A DNA stretch of 54,273 bases from positions 1-54,273 of the forward strand of contig NZ_CABFKI010000014.1 in assembly GCF_901764995.1 (NCBI RefSeq), given 5' to 3'. Source of the stretch: Actinobacillus porcinus. GTDB lineage: Bacteria > Pseudomonadota > Gammaproteobacteria > Enterobacterales > Pasteurellaceae. Position 1 is the stretch's first letter. Each line of letters starts with the position of its first letter. The position numbers were made by a program, and so were the translations under genes. Below, piece by piece: positions 37,811 through 47,254 of this stretch. A model generated the notes under the pieces. It did no database searches, was not told where the DNA came from, and worked only from the letters and a program-made list of their open reading frames with translations.

Positions 37811-39850
37811 TTAATTCACAATCCCTTTATGACGCAACAAGGCATCTAAAGTCGGTTTACGTCCACGGAAACGTTCAAATAACACCATGGGTTCTTCGCT
37901 ACCGCCACGGGTTAAGATCTCATCCAAGAATGATTTGCCTGTGACTGGATTGAAAATGCCTTCTTCTTCAAAACGCGAGAAAGCGTCTGCTGAAAGTACT
38001 TCTGCCCATAAATAGCTGTAGTAACCTGCCGCGTAGCCACCTGCGAAAATATGGCTAAAACTATGTGGCGTTCTTGCCCAATCCACACCTTTGATAACGG
38101 CAACGTCTTTTTTCACTGCTTTCAAGGTGTCTAAAATTTGATTTTGTTGGGTTGGGTCATAATAATGATGCAAACGGAAATCAAACAAACCAAATTCTAA
38201 TTGACGCAAAATAAACATCGCCGCTTGGAAATTTTTCGCTTTCATTAACTGAGCTAATTTTTCTTTTGGTAACGGCTCACCTGTTTCAAAATGCCCTGAA
38301 ATAAAGGCAAGTGCGTCTTCTTCCCAACACCAGTTTTCCATAAATTGGCTTGGCAATTCTACCGCATCCCAAGGCACACCGTTAATGCCTGAAACATCAC
38401 CCACATCCACTTTAGTTAACATATGATGAATACCGTGACCAAATTCATGGAAAAGCGTGGTCACTTCATAATGCGTAAACAACGCAGGTTTATCACCCAC
38501 CGGCGCATTAAAGTTACAAGTTAAATAAGCCACCGGTTTTTGGATATTGCCTTGTGCTTTTCGCTTACGCCCAACACAATCATCCATCCACGCGCCACCA
38601 CGTTTATTTTCACGGGCATATAAATCCAAATAAAAACTACCACGCACTTCGTTCGTTTCATCGATTAAATCAAAGAAACGGACATCTTTGTGATACGTAT
38701 CCACATTAAAACGCTCTACCGCGCGAATATTAAAAATACGTTTAACTAACTCAAAAAGCCCTGACAATACGCGTTCTTCAGGGAAATAAGGGCGCAATTC
38801 TTCGTCATTGATTGCATACAAAGCTTGTTTTTGTTTTTCGCTGTAAAAGGTGATGTCCCAAGGCTCAAGTGCGGTCACATTAAACTGTATTTGACAAAAA
38901 TCCTCTAATTCCGCTAATTCTTTTTCACCTTGCGCTTTTGAACGCGCCGCAAGATTTTCTAAGAAATCTAACACTTGTGTTGGATTTTCTGCCATTTTAG
39001 TGGCGAGTGAATAATCGGTATAACGTTCAAAGCCGAGTAATTTTGCGAGTTCAACACGTAAACTGAGAATTTCTTCCATAATTGCCGTGTTATCCCATTT
39101 CCCTGCATTCGGACCTTGTTCTGATGCGCGTGTGGCAAAAGCACGGTACATTTCTTCACGCAATTCACGATTTTCACAATACGTCATCACGGGAATATAG
39201 CTTGGATATTCAAGGGTAAAACGAAAACCCTCTACGCCTTTACTTTCTGCAGATTGTTTTGCCGCTTGTAGCGCACTTTCAGGCAAACCTTTTAACGCAT
39301 TTTCATCGGTGATAATTTTTTCCCACCCCATGGTGGCATCAAGCACATTGTTACTAAATTGCGAACTGAGTTCAGATAAACGCGCCATAATTTCGCCATA
39401 GCGTTTTTGTTGTTCTTCAGGCAATGAAATCCCTGAAAGCTCGAAATCACGCAAACTATTTTCAATGGCCTTTTTCTGTGCCACGCTGTAATTCTCATAT
39501 TCAGGGCTATTTTTTAACGCCAATGTTGCCTGATACAAACCTTGATGTTGCCCAACCCAAGTGCCATATTCCGATAACATAGGCAAGCACGCTTGATGGG
39601 CTTCCCGTAGCTCCGGACTGTTTTTTACTGAATTTAAATGGCTCACCGGTGACCACGCTTTATGCAAACGGTCATTGACTTCAGAAAGCGGTTCACAAAA
39701 ATTTTCCCAGGTAAAGTGCGGTTGATTTACCACGCGTTCTGTGGTTTCGCGACATTCTTTAATAAGCTGCTCAATGGCAGGTTGAATATGCTCCGGTTTA
39801 ATTTTTGAAAATGCCGGAAGAATCGTATTTTCAAGCAATGGATTTGTCAT
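37811..39850 (-). CDS. prlC: Oligopeptidase A
   Basis: Cytoplasmic M3 zinc peptidase that digests short peptides, including cleaved signal peptides. The 679-residue protein (E. coli 680) has the HEFGH zinc motif (His468, Glu469, His472) in LFHEFGHGIHHML, the FMENWCWEEDAL segment with the third ligand, and FAGGYAAGYYSYLWAE. The ATG at 39850 has AAGGAACAATT upstream and gives the normal N-terminus (MTNPLLENTILPAF); the frame is open further upstream without support. Convergent with the SLC13 transporter, divergent from cnoX. Confidence 0.96.
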   Translation of the reverse strand: MTNPLLENTILPAFSKIKPEHIQPAIEQLIKECRETTERVVNQPHFTWENFCEPLSEVNDRLHKAWSPVSHLNSVKNSPELREAHQACLPMLSEYGTWVGQHQGLYQATLALKNSPEYENYSVAQKKAIENSLRDFELSGISLPEEQQKRYGEIMARLSELSSQFSNNVLDATMGWEKIITDENALKGLPESALQAAKQSAESKGVEGFRFTLEYPSYIPVMTYCENRELREEMYRAFATRASEQGPNAGKWDNTAIMEEILSLRVELAKLLGFERYTDYSLATKMAENPTQVLDFLENLAARSKAQGEKELAELEDFCQIQFNVTALEPWDITFYSEKQKQALYAINDEELRPYFPEERVLSGLFELVKRIFNIRAVERFNVDTYHKDVRFFDLIDETNEVRGSFYLDLYARENKRGGAWMDDCVGRKRKAQGNIQKPVAYLTCNFNAPVGDKPALFTHYEVTTLFHEFGHGIHHMLTKVDVGDVSGINGVPWDAVELPSQFMENWCWEEDALAFISGHFETGEPLPKEKLAQLMKAKNFQAAMFILRQLEFGLFDFRLHHYYDPTQQNQILDTLKAVKKDVAVIKGVDWARTPHSFSHIFAGGYAAGYYSYLWAEVLSADAFSRFEEEGIFNPVTGKSFLDEILTRGGSEEPMVLFERFRGRKPTLDALLRHKGIVN

Positions 39851-39961
39851 AATTGTTCCTTTTTGGTATAAAGTCTGCATTAAAGTTGGGTTGGATTGTA
39901 ACAAAAACAAGGGTAAGATGATACGAGTTACCCTTAACCTTTTTATCTATCAGAGAAACTT

Positions 39962-40810
39962 ATGCAAAACTATCTTATTGAAGTCAACGAACAAAATCTT
40001 ACGGAAACATTACAGATCTCACAACACACTCCATTGGTCTTAGTTTTTTATGCACCAAGTCACGAATCTTCTGTGAATTTCACCGCACTTTTAACCCATT
40101 ACGCGGAAAAATACCAAGGGCAATTTGTGTTAGGCAAAGTCAATTGTGAAACCGAACGTGGCATTGCGATGCAATTTCGTATTCAAGCCTTGCCAACCAC
40201 CTATTTATTTAAAGATGCCCAAGCCTTAGACGCCTTCCAAAGCGAATTGCCCGAAGAGCAATTGCAACAGCGTTTAAGCTTAATTTTACCGAAGGAAGAA
40301 GAGATAAAATTCAATCTTGCCTTAGAATTTTTGCAAGCAGAAGACTATGAACAAGCCTTACCGTTATTGAAAGACTCGTGGGAATTGTCCGATCATAAAA
40401 ATAGCGATATTGCGTTGCTCTACGCAGAAACCTATATTGCCATGAAAAAAACAGAACCGGCGAAAGAGATTCTAAATAAAATTCCTTTGCAGGATCGCGA
40501 TAGCCGCTGGCAAGGGTTACAGGCACAAATTGAGTTATTAATCAAAGCCGCAGACACCCCTGAAATTCAGCAATTACAGGCGGATTATGCTAAAAATCCT
40601 ACGCCGGAAATTGCCTTAAAATTAGCCTTGCAATTACACCAAGCTAATCGTAACGAAGAAGCCTTGGAATTACTGCTAGGCATTTTACGCCAAGATCTCA
40701 GCGCGCAAAATGGCGAAGTAAAACAGCAATTTTTATCGATTTTAAGTGCCTTGGGTAGCGATCCGTTGGCTAATAAGTATCGCCGATTATTATATTCACT
40801 ACTTTATTAA
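39962..40810 (+). CDS. cnoX: CnoX (YbbN) thioredoxin-fold/TPR co-chaperone
   Basis: A thioredoxin domain (about 1-110) joined to TPR-like repeats (about 117-282), the layout of CnoX, a holdase that hands substrates to GroEL and DnaK under oxidative stress. Length 282 matches E. coli (284). The thioredoxin active-site position reads YAPSHESS, so both cysteines are absent, where E. coli has SQHC with one Cys. [23 protein letters not shown] keeps the cis-proline fold. It is probably transcribed before trxB, 60 bp upstream, a redox neighbourhood. Confidence 0.88.
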   Translation: MQNYLIEVNEQNLTETLQISQHTPLVLVFYAPSHESSVNFTALLTHYAEKYQGQFVLGKVNCETERGIAMQFRIQALPTTYLFKDAQALDAFQSELPEEQLQQRLSLILPKEEEIKFNLALEFLQAEDYEQALPLLKDSWELSDHKNSDIALLYAETYIAMKKTEPAKEILNKIPLQDRDSRWQGLQAQIELLIKAADTPEIQQLQADYAKNPTPEIALKLALQLHQANRNEEALELLLGILRQDLSAQNGEVKQQFLSILSALGSDPLANKYRRLLYSLLY

Positions 40811-41824
<1,014 letters not shown>

Positions 41825-41854
41825 AACACATAAAGACAATATGTGACAAGCAAC

Positions 41855-41880
41855 GGACAGGCATAAAGCCTGTCCCTACA
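41855..41880. repeat. Single hairpin with CTACA end
   Basis: GGACAGGC (41855-41862), loop ATAAA, GCCTGTCC (41868-41875), then CTACA. Same end and geometry as one half of the paired elements. Confidence 0.65.
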
Positions 41881-41926
41881 ATATTTCGGTATTATGCGGC
41901 AATAAAACCAATAGCGCATAACTATC

Positions 41927-41996
41927 TGTAGGGGCAAATCACATTTGCCCCAAAAGCTTATTGGGATATTAGGGCGAAAAATATTTCGCCCCTACA
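41927..41996. repeat. Paired hairpins bounded by TGTAGGGGC and GCCCCTACA
   Basis: Hairpin 1 is GGGGCAAAT-CAC-ATTTGCCCC (41931-41951); hairpin 2 is GGGCGAAA-AATA-TTTCGCCC (41972-41991). The ends TGTAGGGGC (41927-41935) and GCCCCTACA (41988-41996) are inverted copies, so the whole unit can also fold as one. It has the same design as 51-117 but different stem sequences. No gene is visible in 41825-42055; a reading frame through it is only an N-terminal extension of cydD that translates the repeat. Confidence 0.75.
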
Positions 41997-42055
41997 AGCT
42001 CTCTCACAATAAATACAATTGCCGCCGAATACCACCTAAATCAAGCCCGTTAAAC

Positions 42056-43819
42056 ATGAAAAAACAACGCCAAAAACACCTATTCAAATGGCTTCGAGCG
42101 CAACAAAAACTCATCAAAAAAGAATTGAGTCTCAATGTTGGATTAGCCACGCTATCTTCACTTATTTTAATTGTGCAAACGTGGCTGCTTGCGGATTTAT
42201 TAAATCAATTTGTAATGCTACAAACGCCAAGAAACACGTTATTGCCTGAAATTATCGGCTTATTCATTTGTTTTACGTTACGTGCTGTTATGCTTTATGC
42301 GCGGGAAAAAATCGGTTTTAAGTGCGGTCAAAAATTACGCCAATCTATCCGTCAGCAAATTCTCAATAAAATTCATGCGGTAGGTCCTGCCACTATTCAA
42401 GGAAAACCCGCGGGAAGCTGGGCGACCTTAATGTTGGAACAGGTGGAAAATCTGCATAACTTTTACAGCCGTTTTTTACCGCAACAGATGCTATCTGCGA
42501 TTGTGCCGGTGATTATCTTAATTGCAGTGTTCCCCCTTAACTGGGCAGCCGGGCTAATTATGCTTTGCACCGCCCCCCTTGTGCCGATTTTTATGATCTT
42601 AGCGGGCATTGCCGCGGCAGATAAAAGCCAACAAAATATGACCGCACTGGCGCAACTCAGCGGGCAATTTTTAGATCGTTTGCGTGGATTAGAAACCTTG
42701 CGTCTTTTTAACCGCACTTCAGAACAAACCCAACACATTGAAAAATCTACAGAAAATTTCCGTGAAACTACCATGGATGTGCTAAAAATGGCGTTCTTAT
42801 CTTCCGCGGTATTAGAATTTTTTACCTCTATTTCCATTGCCATTATGGCGGTTTATTTCGGGTTTAGTTATTTAGGACAGCTCGAATTCGGGCAATTTGG
42901 CACTGGAATGACGCTCTTTGTAGGCTTTTTCTGCTTGATCCTTGCCCCTGAATTCTATCAACCGTTGCGCGATTTAGGTACCTATTACCACGATCGTGCC
43001 GCGGCCATTGGTGCGGCTGACGCTATTGAAGAATTTTTAGCTTATGATTATCAAATTGCACAATCACAAGTAACAGCCCAAATTCCTGCACAAAGTGCGG
43101 TAGAAATTAAGGCAAAAAATCTTGTGGTGCTTTCGCCTGAGGGAAAACCTTTAACACAAGCCTTGACGTTCCATATTCCCGAACAAAATCACACCGCACT
43201 GGTGGGACAAAGTGGCGCAGGAAAAACTTCGTTGATGAATGTATTGCTGGGCTTCTTACCTTATCAAGGTAGCTTAAAAATCAACGGCGTTGAACTCAAT
43301 CAAACGGATTTAAGCCAATGGCGCAAACAAATCGCTTGGGTTGGGCAAAATCCTTTATTGCTCCAAGGCTCCATTAAAGAAAATCTCTTATTAGGCGATA
43401 TTCAAGCCACCGATGCGCAAATCAACACCGCGCTGACACAAGCTAACGCCAAAGAATTTACCGATAAAATGGGATTAGAAGCCCAAATTCGCGATGGCGG
43501 CATAGGGGTTTCTGTGGGGCAAGCGCAACGCTTAGCCATAGCGCGTGCATTATTGCGTCAGGGAAATTTATTACTGTTAGACGAACCGACTGCAAGTCTT
43601 GATGCCAAATCCGAAAATCAAGTGCTAACGGCACTCAACCAAGTCAGCCGGCAGCAAACCACCTTGATGATCACCCACCGCATTGAAGATCTAAAACAAT
43701 GCGACCAAATTTTGGTCATGCAAGCAGGACAAATTGTGCAGCAAGGTAAATTTGAAGAATTAAAAGAACAAGGCTATTTTGCAGAATTACTGGCGCAACG
43801 TGGGCAGGATATTAAGTAA
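42056..43819 (+). CDS. cydD: Heterodimeric ABC exporter subunit CydD
   Basis: With CydC, exports glutathione or binds heme to support cytochrome bd assembly. The 587-residue protein (E. coli 588) has an N-terminal membrane domain and an ATPase domain with Walker A GQSGAGKTSLMNVL, signature VSVGQAQRLAIARALL and Walker B LLLDEPTASLDA. The signature is SVGQ instead of SGGQ. The start at 42056 gives MKKQRQKHLFKWL; the ribosome site is weak. It should work with cydC, which follows 290 bp later. Confidence 0.95.
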   Translation: MKKQRQKHLFKWLRAQQKLIKKELSLNVGLATLSSLILIVQTWLLADLLNQFVMLQTPRNTLLPEIIGLFICFTLRAVMLYAREKIGFKCGQKLRQSIRQQILNKIHAVGPATIQGKPAGSWATLMLEQVENLHNFYSRFLPQQMLSAIVPVIILIAVFPLNWAAGLIMLCTAPLVPIFMILAGIAAADKSQQNMTALAQLSGQFLDRLRGLETLRLFNRTSEQTQHIEKSTENFRETTMDVLKMAFLSSAVLEFFTSISIAIMAVYFGFSYLGQLEFGQFGTGMTLFVGFFCLILAPEFYQPLRDLGTYYHDRAAAIGAADAIEEFLAYDYQIAQSQVTAQIPAQSAVEIKAKNLVVLSPEGKPLTQALTFHIPEQNHTALVGQSGAGKTSLMNVLLGFLPYQGSLKINGVELNQTDLSQWRKQIAWVGQNPLLLQGSIKENLLLGDIQATDAQINTALTQANAKEFTDKMGLEAQIRDGGIGVSVGQAQRLAIARALLRQGNLLLLDEPTASLDAKSENQVLTALNQVSRQQTTLMITHRIEDLKQCDQILVMQAGQIVQQGKFEELKEQGYFAELLAQRGQDIK

Positions 43820-43876
43820 TATTTAAATGTATTAATAAATTACAAATCACATAATAACAACGCCTGATGAATATTT

Positions 43877-44050
43877 CCCCGTCTGAGTCGCCCGAGCGTT
43901 TTGAAATTTTTAGCAAAATTCAGTATGTTTGAGCGAAGCGAGTTCTGGAATTTTGCGTTAAAAAAATTTCAAATAAGCGAGGAAAAGCAGCGAAGTCGGG
44001 GTGTATTTCTTTGGTTACTTTCTTTGTACAAGCAAAGAAAGTAACTCGCC
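43877..44050. repeat. Long imperfect palindrome plus hairpin between cydD and cydC
   Basis: CCCCGtCTGAGTCGC at 43877 and the complement of CAGCGAAGTCGGGG at 43988-44001 are outer arms; GAAATTTTTAGCAAAATTC-AG (43903-43922) and the complement of CTGGAATTTTGC...AAATTTC (43945-43970) are inner arms, forming a roughly 125-bp imperfect palindrome centred near 43939 (TTTGAGCGAAGCGAGTT). Next comes GTTACTTTCTTT (44014-44025) with AAAGAAAGTAAC (44034-44045), a perfect 12-bp stem. Probably a mobile or dispersed element. No gene is visible in 43820-44109. Confidence 0.75.
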
Positions 44051-44109
44051 ACAGGCGAAAATAATTCACTCAATAGTTAAAATGAAATACGGTAAAAGGA
44101 TAAATATAA

Positions 44110-45840
44110 ATGCGCTCACTACTCCCCTACATCCAACAATTCAAACACGCTAAAACCTCCATTATCATTGGGACAATTCTGATGATTACAGGCTTAGCAG
44201 CAAGTATTGGTTTGTTGACATTATCAGGTTGGTTTTTAGCCGCTACCGCCATTGCGGGTGCCGGTTCGCTGTTTAACTTTTTTTATCCGTCCGCCAGTGT
44301 ACGTGGTTTAGCCATTGGGCGCACGGTGGCACGTTATTTTGAAAAAGTAGTGACGCACGATGCTACCTTTAAGGTACTGGCTAAATTACGCGTACAAATT
44401 TTCAGCAAAATCATCCCGTTATCACCCTCTGTTCTTAACCGCTATCGCAACAGCGATTTGCTCAATCGCTTGGTGGCGGATGTGGATACCTTAGACAGCC
44501 TTTATTTACGCCTTATTGCGCCTTTTATCAGTGCCGTGGTGGTGATTACCTTAATGACGTTAACCCTGAGCTTATTTAGTGTGCCGTTAGCGTTATTTAT
44601 TGGCGCAACCTTATTCCTTTTATTATTCACTATCCCAACGGTTTTCTATCGCCTTGGCAATAAATTTGGCTCGCAGTTAACCCGGTCTCGTGCCCTTTAT
44701 CGCGAGCAATTCGTTGAATTTATCCAAGCACAAGCGGAATTATTGCTCTTTAACGCAGAAGATAAGTTAAAGCAAAAACTCCGGCAAACAGAAAAACAAT
44801 GGCAAGAGTTACAACAACGTGAAAGCAATTTAAGCGGATTTTCCACCGCACTCATGATGTTTGCCAACGGTTTATTAGTAGTGATAACCCTGTGGCTCGC
44901 GGCCAATATGGATTTTGGCGCTGACGAATACCGCTTTGCATTTATTGCTTTATTTACGATGTCAGCATTGGCGGCCTTTGAGATTTTAATGCCTATCGGT
45001 TCGGCATTTTTGCATATTGGGCAAGTGATCGCATCCGCAGAACGAGTCACGGATATTATTGAACAAACGCCATTGGTGCAATTTAACGGCACTGAAAGTG
45101 CGGTCAATTTTTCCGAAGTTTTGATTGAGACAAAAAATCTATCCTTCCACTATCCTGAACGCCATGAAATGGCGTTAAACCAGCTCAATGCGCAAATTAA
45201 ACATCGGACTAAAGTGGCAATTTTAGGCAAAACAGGCAGCGGTAAATCCACATTATTGCAGCTTTTGGTGCGAAACTATGATCCAACGCAAGGTGAGATT
45301 TTGCTTGGCGGAAAAGCTATTTCTGCTTATAGGGAAAAAACATTGCGTGAGCAAATGTGCTTTTTGACCCAACGCGTACATATATTTAGCGACACATTGC
45401 GTCAAAACTTACAAATTGCAAACAATGCCGTATTATCTGATGAAAAAATGGTGGCGGTATTAAATGCCGTTGGCTTAGAAAAACTATTGGATGATCCACA
45501 AGGTTTGGAGCAATGGCTTGGCGATGGCGGTCGTCCACTTTCGGGCGGTGAACAACGCCGTTTAGGATTGGCGCGCGTTTTATTAAGTGATGCACCGATT
45601 TTGTTGTTGGATGAGCCTACGGAAGGATTAGATCGCGAAACGGAACGGCTTGTGCTTGAGTTAATTTTACAACATGCCAAAGAAAAAACGATGATTATGG
45701 TCACCCATCGTTTAACCGCAATTGAACAGTTTGATCAAATTTTGGTGATCGACAATGGTGAACTGGTAGAAAGTGGGGCTTTTGCTCAATTAATGCAACA
45801 GAAAACAGGCTTTTTGAAAGGATTAATGGAACGAATTTAG
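44110..45840 (+). CDS. cydC: Heterodimeric ABC exporter subunit CydC
   Basis: Second half of the CydDC transporter for cytochrome bd maturation. The 576-residue protein has membrane helices in the first 330 residues (LSGWFLAATAIAGAGSLFNFF, RTVARYFEKVVTHDATFKVLA), Walker A GKTGSGKSTLLQLL, signature LSGGEQRRLGLARVLL and Walker B ILLLDEPTEGLD. It is followed directly by ffs on the other strand, whose terminator stem begins 20 bp after the stop. Confidence 0.95.
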   Translation: MRSLLPYIQQFKHAKTSIIIGTILMITGLAASIGLLTLSGWFLAATAIAGAGSLFNFFYPSASVRGLAIGRTVARYFEKVVTHDATFKVLAKLRVQIFSKIIPLSPSVLNRYRNSDLLNRLVADVDTLDSLYLRLIAPFISAVVVITLMTLTLSLFSVPLALFIGATLFLLLFTIPTVFYRLGNKFGSQLTRSRALYREQFVEFIQAQAELLLFNAEDKLKQKLRQTEKQWQELQQRESNLSGFSTALMMFANGLLVVITLWLAANMDFGADEYRFAFIALFTMSALAAFEILMPIGSAFLHIGQVIASAERVTDIIEQTPLVQFNGTESAVNFSEVLIETKNLSFHYPERHEMALNQLNAQIKHRTKVAILGKTGSGKSTLLQLLVRNYDPTQGEILLGGKAISAYREKTLREQMCFLTQRVHIFSDTLRQNLQIANNAVLSDEKMVAVLNAVGLEKLLDDPQGLEQWLGDGGRPLSGGEQRRLGLARVLLSDAPILLLDEPTEGLDRETERLVLELILQHAKEKTMIMVTHRLTAIEQFDQILVIDNGELVESGAFAQLMQQKTGFLKGLMERI

Positions 45841-45860
45841 CAATAAGACAAGCAGAAAAA

Positions 45861-45974
45861 GGGCGGGAACCTTCCCAGCGAATTCTCGGCACACGGAAAT
45901 TCTGACTTTGGCTGCTTTCTTCCGAACCTGACCGAGTAAACCAGACACCATTGCGAGAGACCGAAAAGGTTCCC
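45861..45974 (-). ncRNA. ffs: 4.5S RNA of the signal recognition particle
   Basis: On the minus strand the sequence contains the SRP core GGTCAGGTTCGGAAGAAAGC (symmetric and asymmetric loops plus GGAA tetraloop) and then AGCCAAAGTCAG, aligning with E. coli 4.5S RNA. The ends GGGAACC (from 45974) and GGTTCCC (45870-45864) pair, and the final CCCGCCC is followed by TTTTT at 45860-45856. That gives 114 nt, the E. coli length. The RNA docks FtsY/Ffh at the membrane. It is not coding; reading frames across it are spurious. Confidence 0.93.
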
Positions 45975-46002
45975 ATTGAACTCGCTCTTCGCGAGTGGGC
46001 GT

Positions 46003-46031
46003 ATTATGCAATAAGCCCCGAAGGATTGCAA
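46003..46031 (-). promoter_or_regulatory. ffs promoter
   Basis: On the minus strand TTGCAA (46031-46026) and CATAAT (46008-46003) have 17-bp spacing. The start would be near 45996, followed by GC-rich sequence (ACGCCC) as in stringently controlled stable-RNA promoters, giving a precursor with about 22 bases of leader. Confidence 0.75.
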
Positions 46032-46062
46032 ACGATTTTATCCAAGGCTCGGGGATTTTTCC

Positions 46063-47202
46063 TTAAGCCTCAATCATTGACAGCAGCTGTTTACCAAAAG
46101 GTTCACGCCAATCGCGCATTAATTCGGGCAGATTTTGGGAATCTTTATTTTTCAACCATACCCATTTCATTAAACGCTCTAAATCTCGTTTGCCGGCAAT
46201 CACTTCTGGAGCAAGATCCGTTGGCGCAATTTCTTTGAGCTTTTGCTGCCATGCTTTGATGGTTTTCTTATAACGCGGATCTTCGTTTAAACGTTGAATT
46301 TTAGGTGGATATTCCTTTTCATCAATGCGTTTACTTTGCTCAATCAGCTGCAATAATTTCTTACCATGAATACGCACTTCATTAGGATCTAATCCTAACT
46401 TCAACAATTCAGACGTATGCTTAGGTTGAATTTTGGCAACTTCATAAAGATTTTCGGCACGAATAACGAAATTCAATGCTAAATCGCGGCGGATAGCTTC
46501 TTCATGTCGCCATTTAGCCAATAATTTCAATCGATTTAATTCATCCCTTTCCATACGCCAAGCGTTAGGGATAGTTAAATACGCCTTTTCCGGATTTTTA
46601 GGCTTTTGCTGCTTTTCCACCAACAAATCACAGTCAAATTGCACCGCACTTTGCCAAGGCGTTTGCGCCAAATCTTGTGCCATTTTTTGATACAAAGGAA
46701 GCAAATACCAGACATCCGCAGCGGCATAGGTTAACTGTTTATCCGAAAGCGGACGCGCCAACCAATCCGTTCGCGCCGCTCCCTTATCCAATTCCAGTTG
46801 AAAATAATGTTGAATTAAGGTGGCTAAACCTGCCGAAGTGGTAAAGCCAAGAAAACTTGCCATCACTTGCGTATCCACCATAGGGGTGGGAAATTGTTGA
46901 AAATGATGAAAAAACACGTCTAAATCTTCATAGCAAGCGTGTAACACTTTGATCACCTTGTTATCCGCCAGCAAATCCACAAAAGGCGAAAAATCCGTCA
47001 CTTCAGTGGGATCGATTAAACTTACATTGTCTCCGTCATAAAGTTGGATTAGCCCTAATTTAGGGTAATAACTGCGAATTCGCACAAATTCAGTATCCAG
47101 CGCAACAACCGCTTTTTGAACAGCCTGTTGGCAAGCGGATTTTAAGCTCTCGTTGTCCGTAATCAAATTAAAGCGCGGTGGATTTTTGAGTTCTTTTATC
47201 AT
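46063..47202 (-). CDS. rnd: Ribonuclease D
   Basis: 3'-exonuclease for tRNA maturation. The 379-residue protein has the DEDD motifs (VALDTEFVRIRSYYP; HACYEDLDVF; YAAADVWYLLPLY) and C-terminal HRDC-like region (RLKLLAKWRHEEAIRRDLA). Length matches E. coli (375). It is the last gene of the yoaA-tsaB-slp-fadD-rnd run, with a terminator between fadD and rnd. Confidence 0.96.
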   Translation of the reverse strand: MIKELKNPPRFNLITDNESLKSACQQAVQKAVVALDTEFVRIRSYYPKLGLIQLYDGDNVSLIDPTEVTDFSPFVDLLADNKVIKVLHACYEDLDVFFHHFQQFPTPMVDTQVMASFLGFTTSAGLATLIQHYFQLELDKGAARTDWLARPLSDKQLTYAAADVWYLLPLYQKMAQDLAQTPWQSAVQFDCDLLVEKQQKPKNPEKAYLTIPNAWRMERDELNRLKLLAKWRHEEAIRRDLALNFVIRAENLYEVAKIQPKHTSELLKLGLDPNEVRIHGKKLLQLIEQSKRIDEKEYPPKIQRLNEDPRYKKTIKAWQQKLKEIAPTDLAPEVIAGKRDLERLMKWVWLKNKDSQNLPELMRDWREPFGKQLLSMIEA

Positions 47203-47216
47203 AGGAATACGAATAG

Positions 47217-47247
47217 AAAAAAGAGTGGGCTATATCGCCCACTTTTG
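47217..47247 (-). terminator. fadD terminator
   Basis: AGTGGGC (47224-47230) and GCCCACT (47237-47243) form a 7-bp stem with a TATATC loop; on the minus strand TTTTTT follows. It sits in the 52 bp between fadD and rnd, so rnd needs read-through or its own promoter. Confidence 0.8.
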
Positions 47248-47254
47248 ATTAAAA

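Noticed and set aside
41945-42055. N-terminal extension of cydD
   Set aside because: It would translate the palindromic repeat; E. coli length supports the later ATG.
45837-46238. Several frames over the ffs gene and rnd 3' end
   Set aside because: They cross the 4.5S RNA and its terminator; no homology.
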